Shown here piece by piece: positions 43,796-54,369 of a stretch of DNA of 64,000 bases. How positions within the stretch are numbered: position 1 is the first letter of the stretch; every line of letters starts with the position of its first letter. The stretch is from Antitrichia curtipendula (taxonomy: Eukaryota; Streptophyta; Bryopsida; Hypnales; Leucodontaceae), in contig OX579635.1 of the NCBI GenBank assembly GCA_951230915.1, forward strand, positions 22,196,001 through 22,260,000, written 5' to 3'. The notes beneath the pieces are model-generated. The model ran no database searches, was not told the DNA's origin, and was given only the letters and a program-made list of their open reading frames with translations. Position numbers and translations under genes: made by a program.

Positions 43796-46120
43796 ATGGA
43801 CGTAGAGGATGTAGCAGGAGATTCGGGACCTGGAGGTGACCCCCTAGGAGGTTTGGGACTTGGAGGTGACCCCCCAGGAGGTTTGGGACTTGGAGGTGAC
43901 CCCCCAGGAGGTTTGGTACCTGCAGGTGAACCCCCAGATAGAAGGAAGAGAGGAAACAGAGTAACCTTGGATTGGGGCACACTTAATGCCGAAGAGGTTA
44001 TGGCAAAGCCTGGGTGGTTGGAGGCAGATGGCCCATGGACAAGAGTGATATGTCGTCAATATATAGATTGGGCCCACATCAACCGCCATTGGCCACATGA
44101 CCGGTACGAGGTGCACGTGAAATCTGGCGTGATAAATATTGACCAGTGCCAACATCCGCACTTCAAGAAGAGGATGATTGAAGTATCATTGGCACTTTGG
44201 GGGGCAAGATCCAAGAAAGACGGGACACTTTCATTGTGCCAAATGGCATATGCGGAGGTTTTTCTTGGCAAGGATGTGGACTGGAGCAGCTTTTTGGGTA
44301 AATCGCGGAATAATACATTTCCAAATCGAACTCGCCACATTGCACCAAATCCTACTGTGCCGTTGGACAATGTACCAAATCTTGCCGTGCCATTGGATGA
44401 TGTCCAAAATGTGCAAATGGACGTGGTTCCACTGGCAGAGCGTCCAAGGACGGAGTTGATGGAGATAGAAGTTGGTCAGGGCAGCGGTCCAGATGTAAAC
44501 CAATAAGCTGTGATTGGTGGAGTGCAAGCTGACGGTGAAGAAGTAATTCGCTTGCGCCAATTAGTACAAACACTGCAAGCAGAAAAAGAAGAAACACGAC
44601 GACAACATGCTGCAGTGTTGGAAGTTCATCATGCAAGGATGCGGGCCGTTCAAGATGAAAATGTGCGCCTCATCGCACGTGAAGCCGAGCTCGTAGAGCG
44701 TGAAAGGCGGGTCAGCACAGACTCAGTTCCACCACTCGATCTTGTAGTGGAACGTGCTACATACGGTGCAGACGAAGACACACCAGGCCCGAGCAATACA
44801 TCTGAGTTTGTGCTGCGATCACGATCCACTTTTCCAAGTGCAGAAAGTGCCACATTGGATATTATGCGTGCACGTGCTGAGCGAGTTGAAGCAGAGCTTG
44901 GAAGTACTCGCACAAACGTGGAAGAATTAACAAACGCCATGCGTGCTTTGGAACTTCGTGCCAACAACGCCGAGGCAGAGGTGGCAGTGGTTACTGCAGC
45001 TAGAACAACCTTGGAGCAGACCATGACCGCATTGAGTGCTGAAAATATGCGGTTGGTTCAAAATCCTCAGACAGAGCAGAGGCTGCTTCAAATGTGCAAC
45101 ATGAAGTTGACATGCATCTTAGCGCTAAAAGAGGCTGAGCAAATGCAACGTGAAGTGAGGAGAGTGGCTGCAAAATTCAATGATGGCGGTCAACGTTATT
45201 TTGGCTTGACCTCGTGGCCTCGGGTGGCAGAAATGTTCACCGATGATTTGCCAGCGTATAGGGAGAATTCAGGCATCGATTGGAATGCCCGTCCAGACTT
45301 GGAATTCCAATATAATATCGATCGCCAACGGTACGGGCCACCCAACAACGATGGCATTATGTCACTAGTGTGGCCTTCCGTTCCAGATTTTGTAAAAGAT
45401 GGAACAACATGTATAATATGCCAACAACCGTTTGGCCCCGAAGGTGGATGGAATCTTGGTACATGTGGCCATCTATACCACCCCGTGTGTCTTATTCCAC
45501 ACAGGGTCACCAGAAAGAGATGTGCGCAATGCAGGGCTCCATTTCATGCATGACTGTACAAAACGTTTGGCCTTGAAGACCACATGCCTCAACATTACGA
45601 GTACAATGAAGAAAATTTACCGGGCCCCGGTAATAGAGTACATTGGGGGTCCGACATGACATGGCTATGGAAGTGGGGCCACCACAACCGACACCTCCCG
45701 GCAGGAACGGTGGCTGACATACCATGGACGAGTGACAACCAAGTGACAGAGGTGATCAGGAGGGTGTTTGGAGACAGTGATCCAGGGCGTCGACTATATT
45801 TTGGTCAGATTGCCGGTGGACATTGGGACCCAGAACGCTTAATTTTTATACGCGCACCACATCCACAACGCATCATGTTTAACTCTCAAGGCCAGCCAGT
45901 CGGATTTGAGGGGGAATTGAGCTATGAGGAAGAAATGGCGTACATTGAAGACAATACCTTCCATGAGCCAGCCCTTGTGAATGACATTTTTGGGCACTTA
46001 CATGATAGATACGATATAGAAGCACTTCAGCTTCTGAGGACTTTCGAATCGCAAGAAGAACTGCAGCGATTTTTGAGAAATAGCATAGCACGCGGCGTTG
46101 TAATCGAAGATGTAGACTAG
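43796..46120 (+). pseudogene. RING-H2 finger, coiled-coil cargo gene, two internal stops
   Basis: 775 codons in one frame from the ATG at 43796. The N-terminus has 30-bp tandem repeats (43829-43930) coding GGDPPGGLGL units. An unrecognised conserved-looking part follows (WTRVICRQYIDWAHINRHW), then a long predicted coiled coil (EEVIRLRQLVQTLQAEKEE onward). The RING-H2 finger at about 45410-45535 is C-x2-C-x14-C-x-H-x2-H-x2-C-x10-C-x2-C, complete. About 190 residues of acidic, unrecognised sequence end the frame. RING-H2 proteins are usually E3 ubiquitin ligases; that role is inferred. In-frame TAA (44504-44506) and TGA (45551-45553) fit C-to-T changes. The second could also be a genuine end just after the finger. 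Confidence 0.78.
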
Positions 46121-46384
46121 ATTGTGTATAACTAGATAGATGTATAGAATTAAATACCGAAAGTTGTACAAAGTGAACGTATGTAATTATGTAAAGCCTT
46201 TATTAGTTTACCATGTACTTCAACGGATTTATAAAATATGTACATTTATCGTTTTCTTTCCACCTCGTGTATTGTTGCTTCGCCTTTGTCAATTTTTGTA
46301 ATCTATTGGACCTTTTTGTAATAGTATAGAAGAAGCTTGTATGCTTAGATGGTAGGTAAAAGAGTGTTCTATTTTATTTTTGGT
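46121..46384. other. 3' flank of the RING gene
   Basis: AT-rich, with several ATAAA-like words that could serve polyadenylation. Nothing else seen. Confidence 0.35.
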
Positions 46385-47022
46385 GAAGCCCTAAAGTCGG
46401 AAGTCCATTTTTTGGCCCAAACCACCCTAAATCACCACTTTTGCTATGTTCACCTATGAATTAAATTTTCCAATTTATTTTTTGAATTGAACCAAAGGAT
46501 CTTGTTCTCCACTTGTCTTAGATGACGTGATAAAAAATTTGTGATGTTTGACCGTATGGATTGAAAGTTATTAGCATTCGAAGTGAAAGAAACAAATTTA
46601 TTTTAAGAAGTTGCTAGGATTGCCCGCTCCACAAAAAACCCATAACTTTTCCATTCCTAATCCAAATGGGATGAATGAAAGCCTCCCATTTAAAAGAAAA
46701 TACAATCCAACTGGGAAAAAAATATACAAATTTGTATTTCATTTTTTTGTGGATTTTTTTGTCTACCCGGAGTCTTGGACCGCCCGGTGTCCCGATCTCC
46801 CCTGTTTGAGGTTATTGTGGCATACCCTTTGCTCCTAGGCACCGATTGGAATAGAAATTGTATTATGAATAAACTCATAAGTTTATCTATCATTCTATTT
46901 TATCATTCTTATGAAAAAGTTTTCAAAAGTTTTAGTAAAAAATGAGATCATAGGAGCCTATCGAAAATCCATTTTGTCCCTGGCAGAAAAGACAATGAGA
47001 GTATGTTACTTTAGGGGCTAAG
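46385..47022 (+). mobile_element. MITE-like element, CCCTAAAG family, copy 3
   Basis: Starts AAGCCCTAAAGTCGG and ends TACTTTAGGGGCTAA. Core GGATCTTGTTCTCCAC...GTTATTAGCATTCGAAGT at 46498-46596, and CCATTCCTAATCCAAATGG matching copy 1 near 4124. It lies 265 bp after the RING gene frame ends. Confidence 0.45.
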
Positions 47023-48309
47023 AAATAAAAACAATGGAAATTCTTTACCAAAGCAAAAAATAAGTAACAAATTATTTGATTGCTTCATATTTGATGAAAT
47101 CTCCTTTAAGTCTTTAGAATTAAACCAAAAAATAATTCACGTTTTGTAACTTTTGTTCTATTAGTTTTAATGTTTTTTTAGTTGGACTATTGATTGACTA
47201 CTCCCTCATGTTTATTTTTAAATCCAAAGTTTACAAATTAAAGTATTGAACATTTTCCATTTTTTCTCAAATGGCATTATGGAAATCAAATGATCAAAGT
47301 TTAATATCTTGCAATTGCTAACTTGATAAGGTCACACTACATGAAATTTATTTGAAAATCAATTGAAATAAATGACTTTATGAATGGCGATCCTATACTT
47401 GAAAGTCTTAAATTGAATAGATTCTAATTTTTTTTTTTTCATTTCATTTCAAGGTGAACATGGAGAAATGCCAACTTGGATTCTTTTTTGGCAATAATTA
47501 GCATAGGGCCTACATGGCTACATGGATTAATATTTTTGAATTTCTTGCCATATAGTCAATGTAAAATCAATTTAGCAACTTCTCTAATTCGAAATTCAAT
47601 AACAAACTTTAATCCCTAGAACCCTAGATGCCCAAGGCATGTTTTGAGCTTCTACAAATTTGCTCTAAATTGAACAAAATGTTAACATTTTGATTAGGTG
47701 ACTAGGCGTATCAATTCCAAAAAAATTGTAACCATATAAATTCAAACAAGACATATTAGGGGCTCATAGGTTGGTAAAACACAACAATATCACTTATAGA
47801 GTAAATGATTATAATGTTTGAACATGAGGGTGTTAAAACTACAAAAATGATGTGAAGTCTTCCAATCCTCTTTTCAATTTTCACAAGTAAAATTAAAAAA
47901 AATTTAGACCACAAAAATATGAGGTTAAATTGCCGAACATGTATAACCCCAAACAATTTATGGCTTTTAAAAATATACTCTATATTTTTTTTTAAATTAA
48001 AAAAAAATTTTGAATGTGATTTTTTCTCCAAGATCTTGTGTTTTCGAGGCACATTTCCAAAAGCTCTCAATGCTACAAGAAGTCAAGATTGCAATGGGTA
48101 CCCTTGCACAAAGTCTTGAAACGAAAAATCACTATCATTTATTTTTAAGAATAGACTATTGATGCTATAACTAGACTTCAAGAAGAACTTACTAAAAATA
48201 GTAACTTGGATACTACTAAAAATAGCAACTTGGTTAGGTTTTATTTAACTTCAAAATTTTGCCAACACCAGATTTGGGTGCTTCGGGCATTTAAGCCAAA
48301 AATCCAATC
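47023..48309. other. AT-rich spacer inside the hAT element
   Basis: No coding signal or repeat structure recognised. Confidence 0.4.
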
Positions 48310-48842
48310 CCACCCGTCCAGTCTATTTTTCCGTCCACAGAACCGTCTAGTTACCCGTCCAGATGCCCGTCCACCCGCCCGTCCAATTACCCGTCCACTT
48401 ACCCGTCCAGATGTCCGTCCACCTGCCCATCCAATCACCCGTCCACCCGCCCGTCCACATGCCTGTCCACCCGCCCGTCCAGTTTTCCATCCACATACCC
48501 GTCCATCCCGCCCGTCCAGATACCCGTCCACACAACCGCCCCCCCTCCCGTCTACATGCCTGTCCAGATGCCCGTCCACCCTCCCGTCCACCCGCCCGTC
48601 CACATGGTCGTCTAGTTTTCCGTCCAGATACCCGTCCATCCCGCCCGTCCAGATACCCATCCATCACGCCCGTTCCGTGCCCGTCGACGGAAGCTCGCCG
48701 CCCGTCGGTGAAGAACGTCCATCCATTTCCGTAGTTTTCATCCTCTGTCAACGGTTCTCGTCCAGATTTCATCTTGACGGACGCCGGGGTTGAATCCTGA
48801 CGTCCGTCCGGACATGCTGACGGACGGACAGGACGTGACGGG
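48310..48842. repeat. Right subterminal CCCGTCCA minisatellite (12-bp units)
   Basis: From 48354 to 48497 twelve 12-mers run in phase, consensus CCCGTCCANNNN; then 12-13 bp units continue to about 48680, followed by scattered CGTCCGTCCGGAC and GACGGACGGACAG words up to the terminus. It gives arginine-proline rich chance reading frames. Confidence 0.85.
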
Positions 48843-48852
48843 GACAACCCTG
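48843..48852 (-). repeat. Right terminal inverted repeat of the hAT element
   Basis: GACAACCCTG, perfect inverse of 32583-32592. Confidence 0.88.
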
Positions 48853-48860
48853 CTACAATG
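48853..48860. repeat. Right 8-bp target-site duplication of the hAT element
   Basis: CTACAATG, identical to 32575-32582. Confidence 0.9.
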
Positions 48861-49073
48861 CAACCTGGAAAATTCCCAACTAGCGACACAAGCGGAAGAG
48901 GCCGGGGAGCATCAACAAAACCAAACCCGATCAACATGACGCCGAGGCAAGCAACAAGCAAAGAGAAGGATTCTCGACCACAAGCTAGGACGACCCAAAG
49001 GATTTAAGTTGGAGATTCTGGAGGAAGGACTGTTGGAGACCACCAGTGATCGAGGCGCAGTATATATGTGGAT
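48861..49073. other. GC-moderate segment between the hAT element and the COBW fragment
   Basis: Base composition resembles the LINE to the right more than the AT-rich spacers. No motif recognised. It may be LINE 5' sequence or captured gene flank. Confidence 0.3.
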
Positions 49074-49230
49074 AACCGCGTGGTGGTGACGATTATTACG
49101 GGGTTCCTTGGATGCTGGCAAGACAATGCTGCTAAACCACATCCTAACAACGAACCATGGCAAACGGAGTGTTGTTATCGAGAATGAGATTTGAGAGGTG
49201 GATAATGGTGGTTCTCTGGTAGCTTCAGAA
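49074..49230 (+). pseudogene. Fragment of a COBW-domain (G3E) GTPase gene
   Basis: Translation gives NRVVVTIITGFLG, then after a one-base insertion the P-loop GAGKTMLLNHILTTNHGKRS, VVIENEI, a stop, EVDNGGSLVAS. This is the N-terminal strand, Walker A and ENEFGEVDIDGSLV region of COBW/YjiA-type GTPases, closest by memory to the plant plastid group. These are metal-linked GTPases. Only about 50 residues are clear; the next stretch (near 49265-49310) has a weak DKNRDQVIKTT echo of the family's ETTGLA region. The frameshift, the stop and the missing rest show a captured, non-functional piece. Confidence in the family is moderate to good. Confidence 0.62.
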
Positions 49231-50120
49231 CATCAACGGCAACCACGAGGGCGAGATTGGGAGCGGGGACAAAAATCGCGATCAAGTTATCAAGACAACA
49301 AGCTAGGGAGATTCCAAGAGCGTGAAAACGAAGGCCACAAGCATAATCAGAGCGGAATCGCTCCACCCACGCCGGAGGCGATTACGTGGGGTCCCAATCT
49401 GCAGCATGGAGAGACGAGATCAAGGACATCAGGAGGAGAAAAGAACAATGTGAGACACACGGCCATGACGTGACGAGCTGGAGATCAAGGCAATTAACTC
49501 GACAAGGCCAACCCAAAACCAGTTGAAAATCATGAGCAGCAAGAAAGCCTGATTCTCACCTTTTCCCTAAGGGTTTCCAGTTTTCATGGAGAAGGTGCAC
49601 CAATTTGCGGTTTCCATAGTTTTCTTACTCGATTCTTGAGGCGCTTCCATCTGATTTGCGGATGGGAGTGTGTGAGGATTGTTTTGAGAGCTGTTTAGAT
49701 CGATTTGGCAGAGTTTGGGAGAAACGCGAGGAATTCTGAGGCAATTTTTAGCGGCAGTTTCTGTAACTTCCACGGATATTGCAGGCTGGGTTTCTCGAGC
49801 TTGCGGCGCTTGGTCTTGGGTTTAGAGTAATCGGTCAGAGCTGCTTCCCTTGTGATTGCTGCAAAGATTAATTGTTTTAGTCCATGACCGGCTCTCTAGG
49901 GTTTCCAGATCTAAGGTTAGGATAAAAGTTTCAGTCGACTTTTTTCAGACAGAGAGATAGTTCGTGTCTGTAAGGGTCAGATCTGTCAGTGTCAGTCTTC
50001 TCCATGCTATAGTATTCAGTTTCTGGATATTTAGACATCAGGCTTGCTTAGTTTGGGCGCAGCTTCCGTCACCCGCACAATTAGGGTTTCATTATTAGGT
50101 CTTCGTTAATTCAAACTGTG
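49231..50120. other. Presumed 5' region of the LINE
   Basis: No open coding region and no terminal repeat. The LINE start point cannot be set because 5' truncation leaves no signature. Confidence 0.35.
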
Positions 50121-52252
50121 ATGGAGAATGTACAAGTTTTAGCGCTTCCAAAGGAGGTGGGAGAAGGCTGGAAGGCCTTGGTGACACAGCAGCTGGCGGT
50201 TCCAGCGATGGAGAGGTTCCCTAATCATAACCCTAGCCCAGCATTGGTGAGGGCAGAAAACCCTAACCCCAGAGCTAAGGAGGGTTCTCCATAAAAACCA
50301 CAGACAGCAGACCATCCTGTCATTGACAAGGATTGGTCTCTGGATTTCCAATTCACGGAAGAGCAAGTCCAAAGCATTCAGCTGGCTCAAGAAGAACTGC
50401 ATGGTAAGCTAGTAATTGGAAGAGCTGTTGGCCAATCTCCAGGCTACACAGCAATCGCAAAAATCATGAAAAACAAATTCGAAAACACCTTGATCTCAGT
50501 CCAGAATTTAGCCCGTGGCTTCTTCAGGGCGGAGTTTTAAATCAAAAGAAGAAGCAGTAGACGCAGTAGCTTTGCGCACGGTGGCCGGAGATGGAAAAAC
50601 ACTGCAACTTTTTCCATGGAAGAAGGAATTCTCACCAGAGAATTCATTTTCATCACTAAACACTGGATACATCATCCGAGTTCAATTTTCAAGGCTTGAT
50701 CTGACCCTGTCCGCAAAAGCTTGGCTTTGAACTCTAGCGGCAAAAATTGGAGACGTCCTAATTGTGGAGAGCAAGGATATTGCCCTCAAGAGACCTGGAG
50801 GTCCTCTGATTACTATAAGAGTCTCAGACATTTTGAAGCTCTTGGGCTGCATCCTTCTGTACCTTCCAGACGGATCCGGGAATTTTTCTTCCAAAAGTCA
50901 GGAGGTGAGTTACTCGGGACTTCCGGATCAATGCAACCGGTGTCGGAATTTCGGATACACAGCAATTCAATGCCCGCTGAACAAAACCAAATCCTTGCTG
51001 GCAAAACAGGACAAGCAAACCAAGAAAAAGAAGGTCCCAGACGCGATAGCTGAGCAAGGCGATCAAGATGGTTTTACGGTTGTAAAATGCAAGAAAAAAA
51101 AGAAGCAAAGCTCGATAGAGAAGGAACAAGCGCAATGGCAGGAAAAAGCAAAGGCAGGCATGAAAACTCGGGCCTAAAAAAAGCAAGGGGAGGATAGAGT
51201 CGTTCAAAACCGAGCCCCCGAGAGAGATGTGTTATCCAGCTCATCATCGGAGAGGTCTGCTCGAGGCAAGTCAAAAATGGACACAACACCTTAGACAGAC
51301 GTGATCATGTAGGAGGTTGTAGATCCACAAGTTGCAGTTACAACAGTTTACGCGGTAGTAGCAAAGTAGGAGCAGGGAACTAACGATGGCAACATGATGG
51401 ACATAGACCTTCCTCCAAGTAAGGAGATCCCGGAAAGCAAAGGCGATACATCCAAAGTCCAAAGTAGTTCTCGAAAAGGTCGAGTTGTGGACATACATGC
51501 AGCCAGGCCAAAGCCTCCGAGTGACCCTTCTGAATGATTAACTACAAATCGAGGCGCCTCCACGAACCACTCCAGAAAGGAGCCAAACATGTAGCTGTCT
51601 CTACGCAACACTTCAGGCTCCCGGAACTTGATAGTGGAAGACTCGGATATGGTGGCGAGTTCGCGTCCAATAAGGCAAGCTATGGGCCATGGCCCAAACG
51701 CAAGACTCTACAATCTCGCTCTCCAAAATGCAAACGTTTAGGAAAGCGTCGGATGAGGGGATCGTAGAGGAATTCAGGAGCAGACGAGAATTTTTCGAAC
51801 AACCGCATTGCATCCGGCAGGTGACAAGTGCAGAAGTTTGGCAGGAGGCAGACACATGCCGGCCTTAGTAGAGCAAGGCCAACACACAAGCCCAAACCCC
51901 CTCACTATCAAAAATAGAAACTTTTCTGAAAGCCACCTCCATTGAGGTCACCAGGGAACGTTAGGGAGACAACATAATAGAGAACAGGGTGGAGAACTGG
52001 AGATTACATGCAAATGCCGAGACGAGTCTATAAGGAGGGACCAGATCATAGAATTTTAGGAGGCGGAATCTAGACCTACCCATAGTCCAACAACGATAGA
52101 AGGCACTCAGCAACCAGGGATGAAGAGGGCTGATACTTCTACTTCAATGGAGCGATGGAGTTTGCAGCGAATCATGCAGGCGGATCCAGCCCCGCAACAA
52201 AATCCCCCGACCCCATTGATTCAAGAGATCATCGAGGAGATCCCCGCCCCCC
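50121..52252 (+). pseudogene. L1 LINE ORF1 (DUF4283-like, CCHC), 5' part
   Basis: ATG at 50121. RNA-binding ORF1 protein of plant-type L1 elements. The DUF4283-like region runs about 50330-50880 (FTEEQVQSIQLAQ, GFFRAEF, LFPWKKEF, AAKIGDVLIVESKDIA), followed by a zinc knuckle CNRCRNFGYTAIQC in which the expected His is Tyr (near 50934-50977), a Lys-rich stretch, and a long low-similarity part. It has a TAA near 50292, a frameshift near 50540 and a TGA near 50730. The frame is then cut by a solo LTR at 52253 and resumes at 55299. Confidence 0.75.
52248..52252. repeat. Left target-site duplication of the solo LTR (CCCCC)
   Basis: CCCCC before TGTGAG, paired with CCCCC at 55294-55298. The low complexity makes this weaker evidence than usual. 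Confidence 0.45.
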
Positions 52253-53982
52253 TGTGAGTTCCCAATTTGTCACTTGGGACTCGTAGAATTATTTTTTTGG
52301 AAATTTGCAATTTAAAGTTAAGAAAAATATACAAAAAGCCATAAAAAGAGTGTAGAATCAAAATAGGGTTGTAACATACCCATTATAGTATTTGGTTTAG
52401 ATTTGTGTTTAGACTTAGAATCCCACTAAACCAGATCCAAAAATAGGTAGAAAGAGCGAAACGGTTAGATTTGGAGGATTCAAGTCACATAGGCCCAAAG
52501 GGGCTAAATTCCATTATGAATGTGGCAATTTATGGCTAAGTTGGTCCAAGGGATCCACAACAAGGCCACTAGGTCGGGTCATAGAATTAGGTTTAGAAAT
52601 TCTCCAAACCCCGATTGTTAACATGTAGGGGCCACTAATGCAAGACCGGGCCCGTGGAAGAATCTACAGCCCAAGGATGGTGTCCTAGGGTAAATCCCAA
52701 GCCAGGAGTCCAACGACGAAATCGATTCGCCAAGATTCTTCTATCTGCAAAAGATTCCCGCACCATCGATAATTCAAGGAGATGGCCAATTCATCTTCAC
52801 TGACCAATTGTGCCAGGTACGAAAACACACTTGCACATCTTTTATATGACTCCCTGAGAGGTCATGTGAAAAATCCCGTCATCTTCCGACTTGCAGAAGA
52901 ACCTTTTGCGGGTGGTCAACCCTAGTAACCTCCAACGAGAATTTCATAGAAACTACCCAGGTTGCCAGAAAATCTCACTAAAAATTAAACTAGCTTGTTT
53001 TATGTTAATAATGCGCTTCGTGAAGTTTTGCAACATTCCGATAGCAGCAAGTACCCGAACCGGCGAGATTCCTCGAGAATTAATTGCGTGGCGGGGTCCC
53101 TGCCATGTTGACCAGCATCCCGGGACCATACGATGACGAAACGAAGTCAACCAAGAGTCTTTTCCGACTCCCTCACACCTACTGGAGACCCTAGGCTATT
53201 TTCATTTCTCAAAATAGAAAACCCCCAAGATCTAGAATTTTACCACGGTTTAGTTTTTAAACTAAATTAGCCTACGATGGTTTTTTGTCCTCTGCACGGG
53301 GGGTGGGGGGTATTTGGACTAAACACAACAATCTGGAGCCAATGGCGCAATCTGTTTGACGATTGGAGTTAATCTCCAAAAGTTAGGAGGTTGGTCCAAC
53401 GTAGATAGGTAAAAGTAGTTTTTGTAGGATTAGGATGAAAATCTTTGAAAATGAGGATGAAAATCCAAGTTGATAACGTTACCTTAAAGCTCTTGAGGGA
53501 GGGGTGGGGCCTTGGAAACCTATTTAAGGTCCCCATTTTTCTCTCAAGAACACCCCCAATTCTTGTTTTGGGTCCGTGGGTTCAACTTATGTTGGGATTC
53601 TTTGGCGTTTAGCCAAGAAACCTATACGGTGTTTTTTGAGCACTTTGTGCTCCTTTTGTTGTTATATTTCAAGCTTTGAAGGTCCTTGGGGGTCCTTCTA
53701 CCTTGCCTTGTACACGCTTTGTGTGCATTTGTGTATACTCTTGTTATTCAGAAGTCCTTCTATCTTTGGTGTATCCTTGTGAACTAACTTGTGTGTTGAA
53801 GTCTCTTTGGTGTCTTGTACTAACCCTAGAGCAACCCCCCACCGTACCTTGGCGATGCCGCTTTGGGGGGCCTTTAGTGTGTGAACTTTGTGTTTTCCAC
53901 GTTGTCCTAACTTGTGTGTTCTTTTAGGTATATTTTTTTACCCTCTCTTAACGTTTCTCCCATTGAGTGGACCCCCCTGTGG

Positions 53983-54210
53983 GACGGCGAAGCTTTGACC
54001 TTGCGAGGTGTATTTTCTAAGTGTTTTGCCCCACCTTCTTCTAACTTCTCTCGTGTTGGGTGGACCTCCCCCTCGGAACGGCGAAGCTTTGAACTAATAA
54101 CAAACGTCAAGTGCTATAGTTTGTGTTAAAACGGTCCGGACGGCAAAGCTTCGAACCCCGGAGTGATACAGAGTCCTAGAGTTGGTGTTAAACCCAACTC
54201 CACAGCAAAG
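53983..54210. repeat. Tandem-like GACGGCGAAGCTTTGAAC repeats in the solo LTR
   Basis: Four spaced copies, the last two diverged (GACGGCAAAGCTTCGAACC, ACAGCAAAGTGTTGAACC), each preceded by a GTGGACC- or GGTCC-like word in the first three. Confidence 0.6.
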
Positions 54211-54369
54211 TGTTGAACCTCCTCAGGCCTTAGTTCCAAAGTCTAGTTTCCAAGACCTTTTGGAAACGTCTAGAGTTTAGCTTCCAAAATATTTAGTGTT
54301 GTCAAGTTCCAAGTTAACCAGTGTTTTAAATCTTTTCCCTAAGTGTAGTAAAAGTCCAAGTCCCTTTAG

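Larger units (their letters stand above)
32583..48852 (+). mobile_element. Giant (16.3 kb) hAT-type DNA transposon with cargo genes
   Basis: Begins CAGGGTTGTC (32583-32592) and ends GACAACCCTG (48843-48852), a perfect 10-bp inverted pair, with a perfect CTACAATG duplication outside both ends. Inside are a BED-DUF659-hAT transposase gene (+), a protein-kinase-like gene (-) and a RING-H2 gene (+), plus four GGACGG/CCGTCC arrays: three upstream of the gene promoters and one at the right end. Autonomous hAT elements are normally a few kilobases with one gene, so length and cargo are exceptional. MITEs nested at 36874, 39957 and 46385 postdate it or travelled with it. Internal stops suggest it is now inactive. 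Confidence 0.88.

Noticed and set aside
44650..45024. Minus-strand Ser/Ala-rich frame
   Set aside because: Antisense of the coiled coil of the RING gene.
48206..48961. Arg-Pro and Gly-Trp-Thr rich frames over the 12-bp array
   Set aside because: Products of a repeat whose unit is a multiple of three; not genes.
53576..53927. Cys/Leu/Phe-rich frames in the solo LTR
   Set aside because: No similarity to known proteins, and located in the presumed LTR transcript leader.
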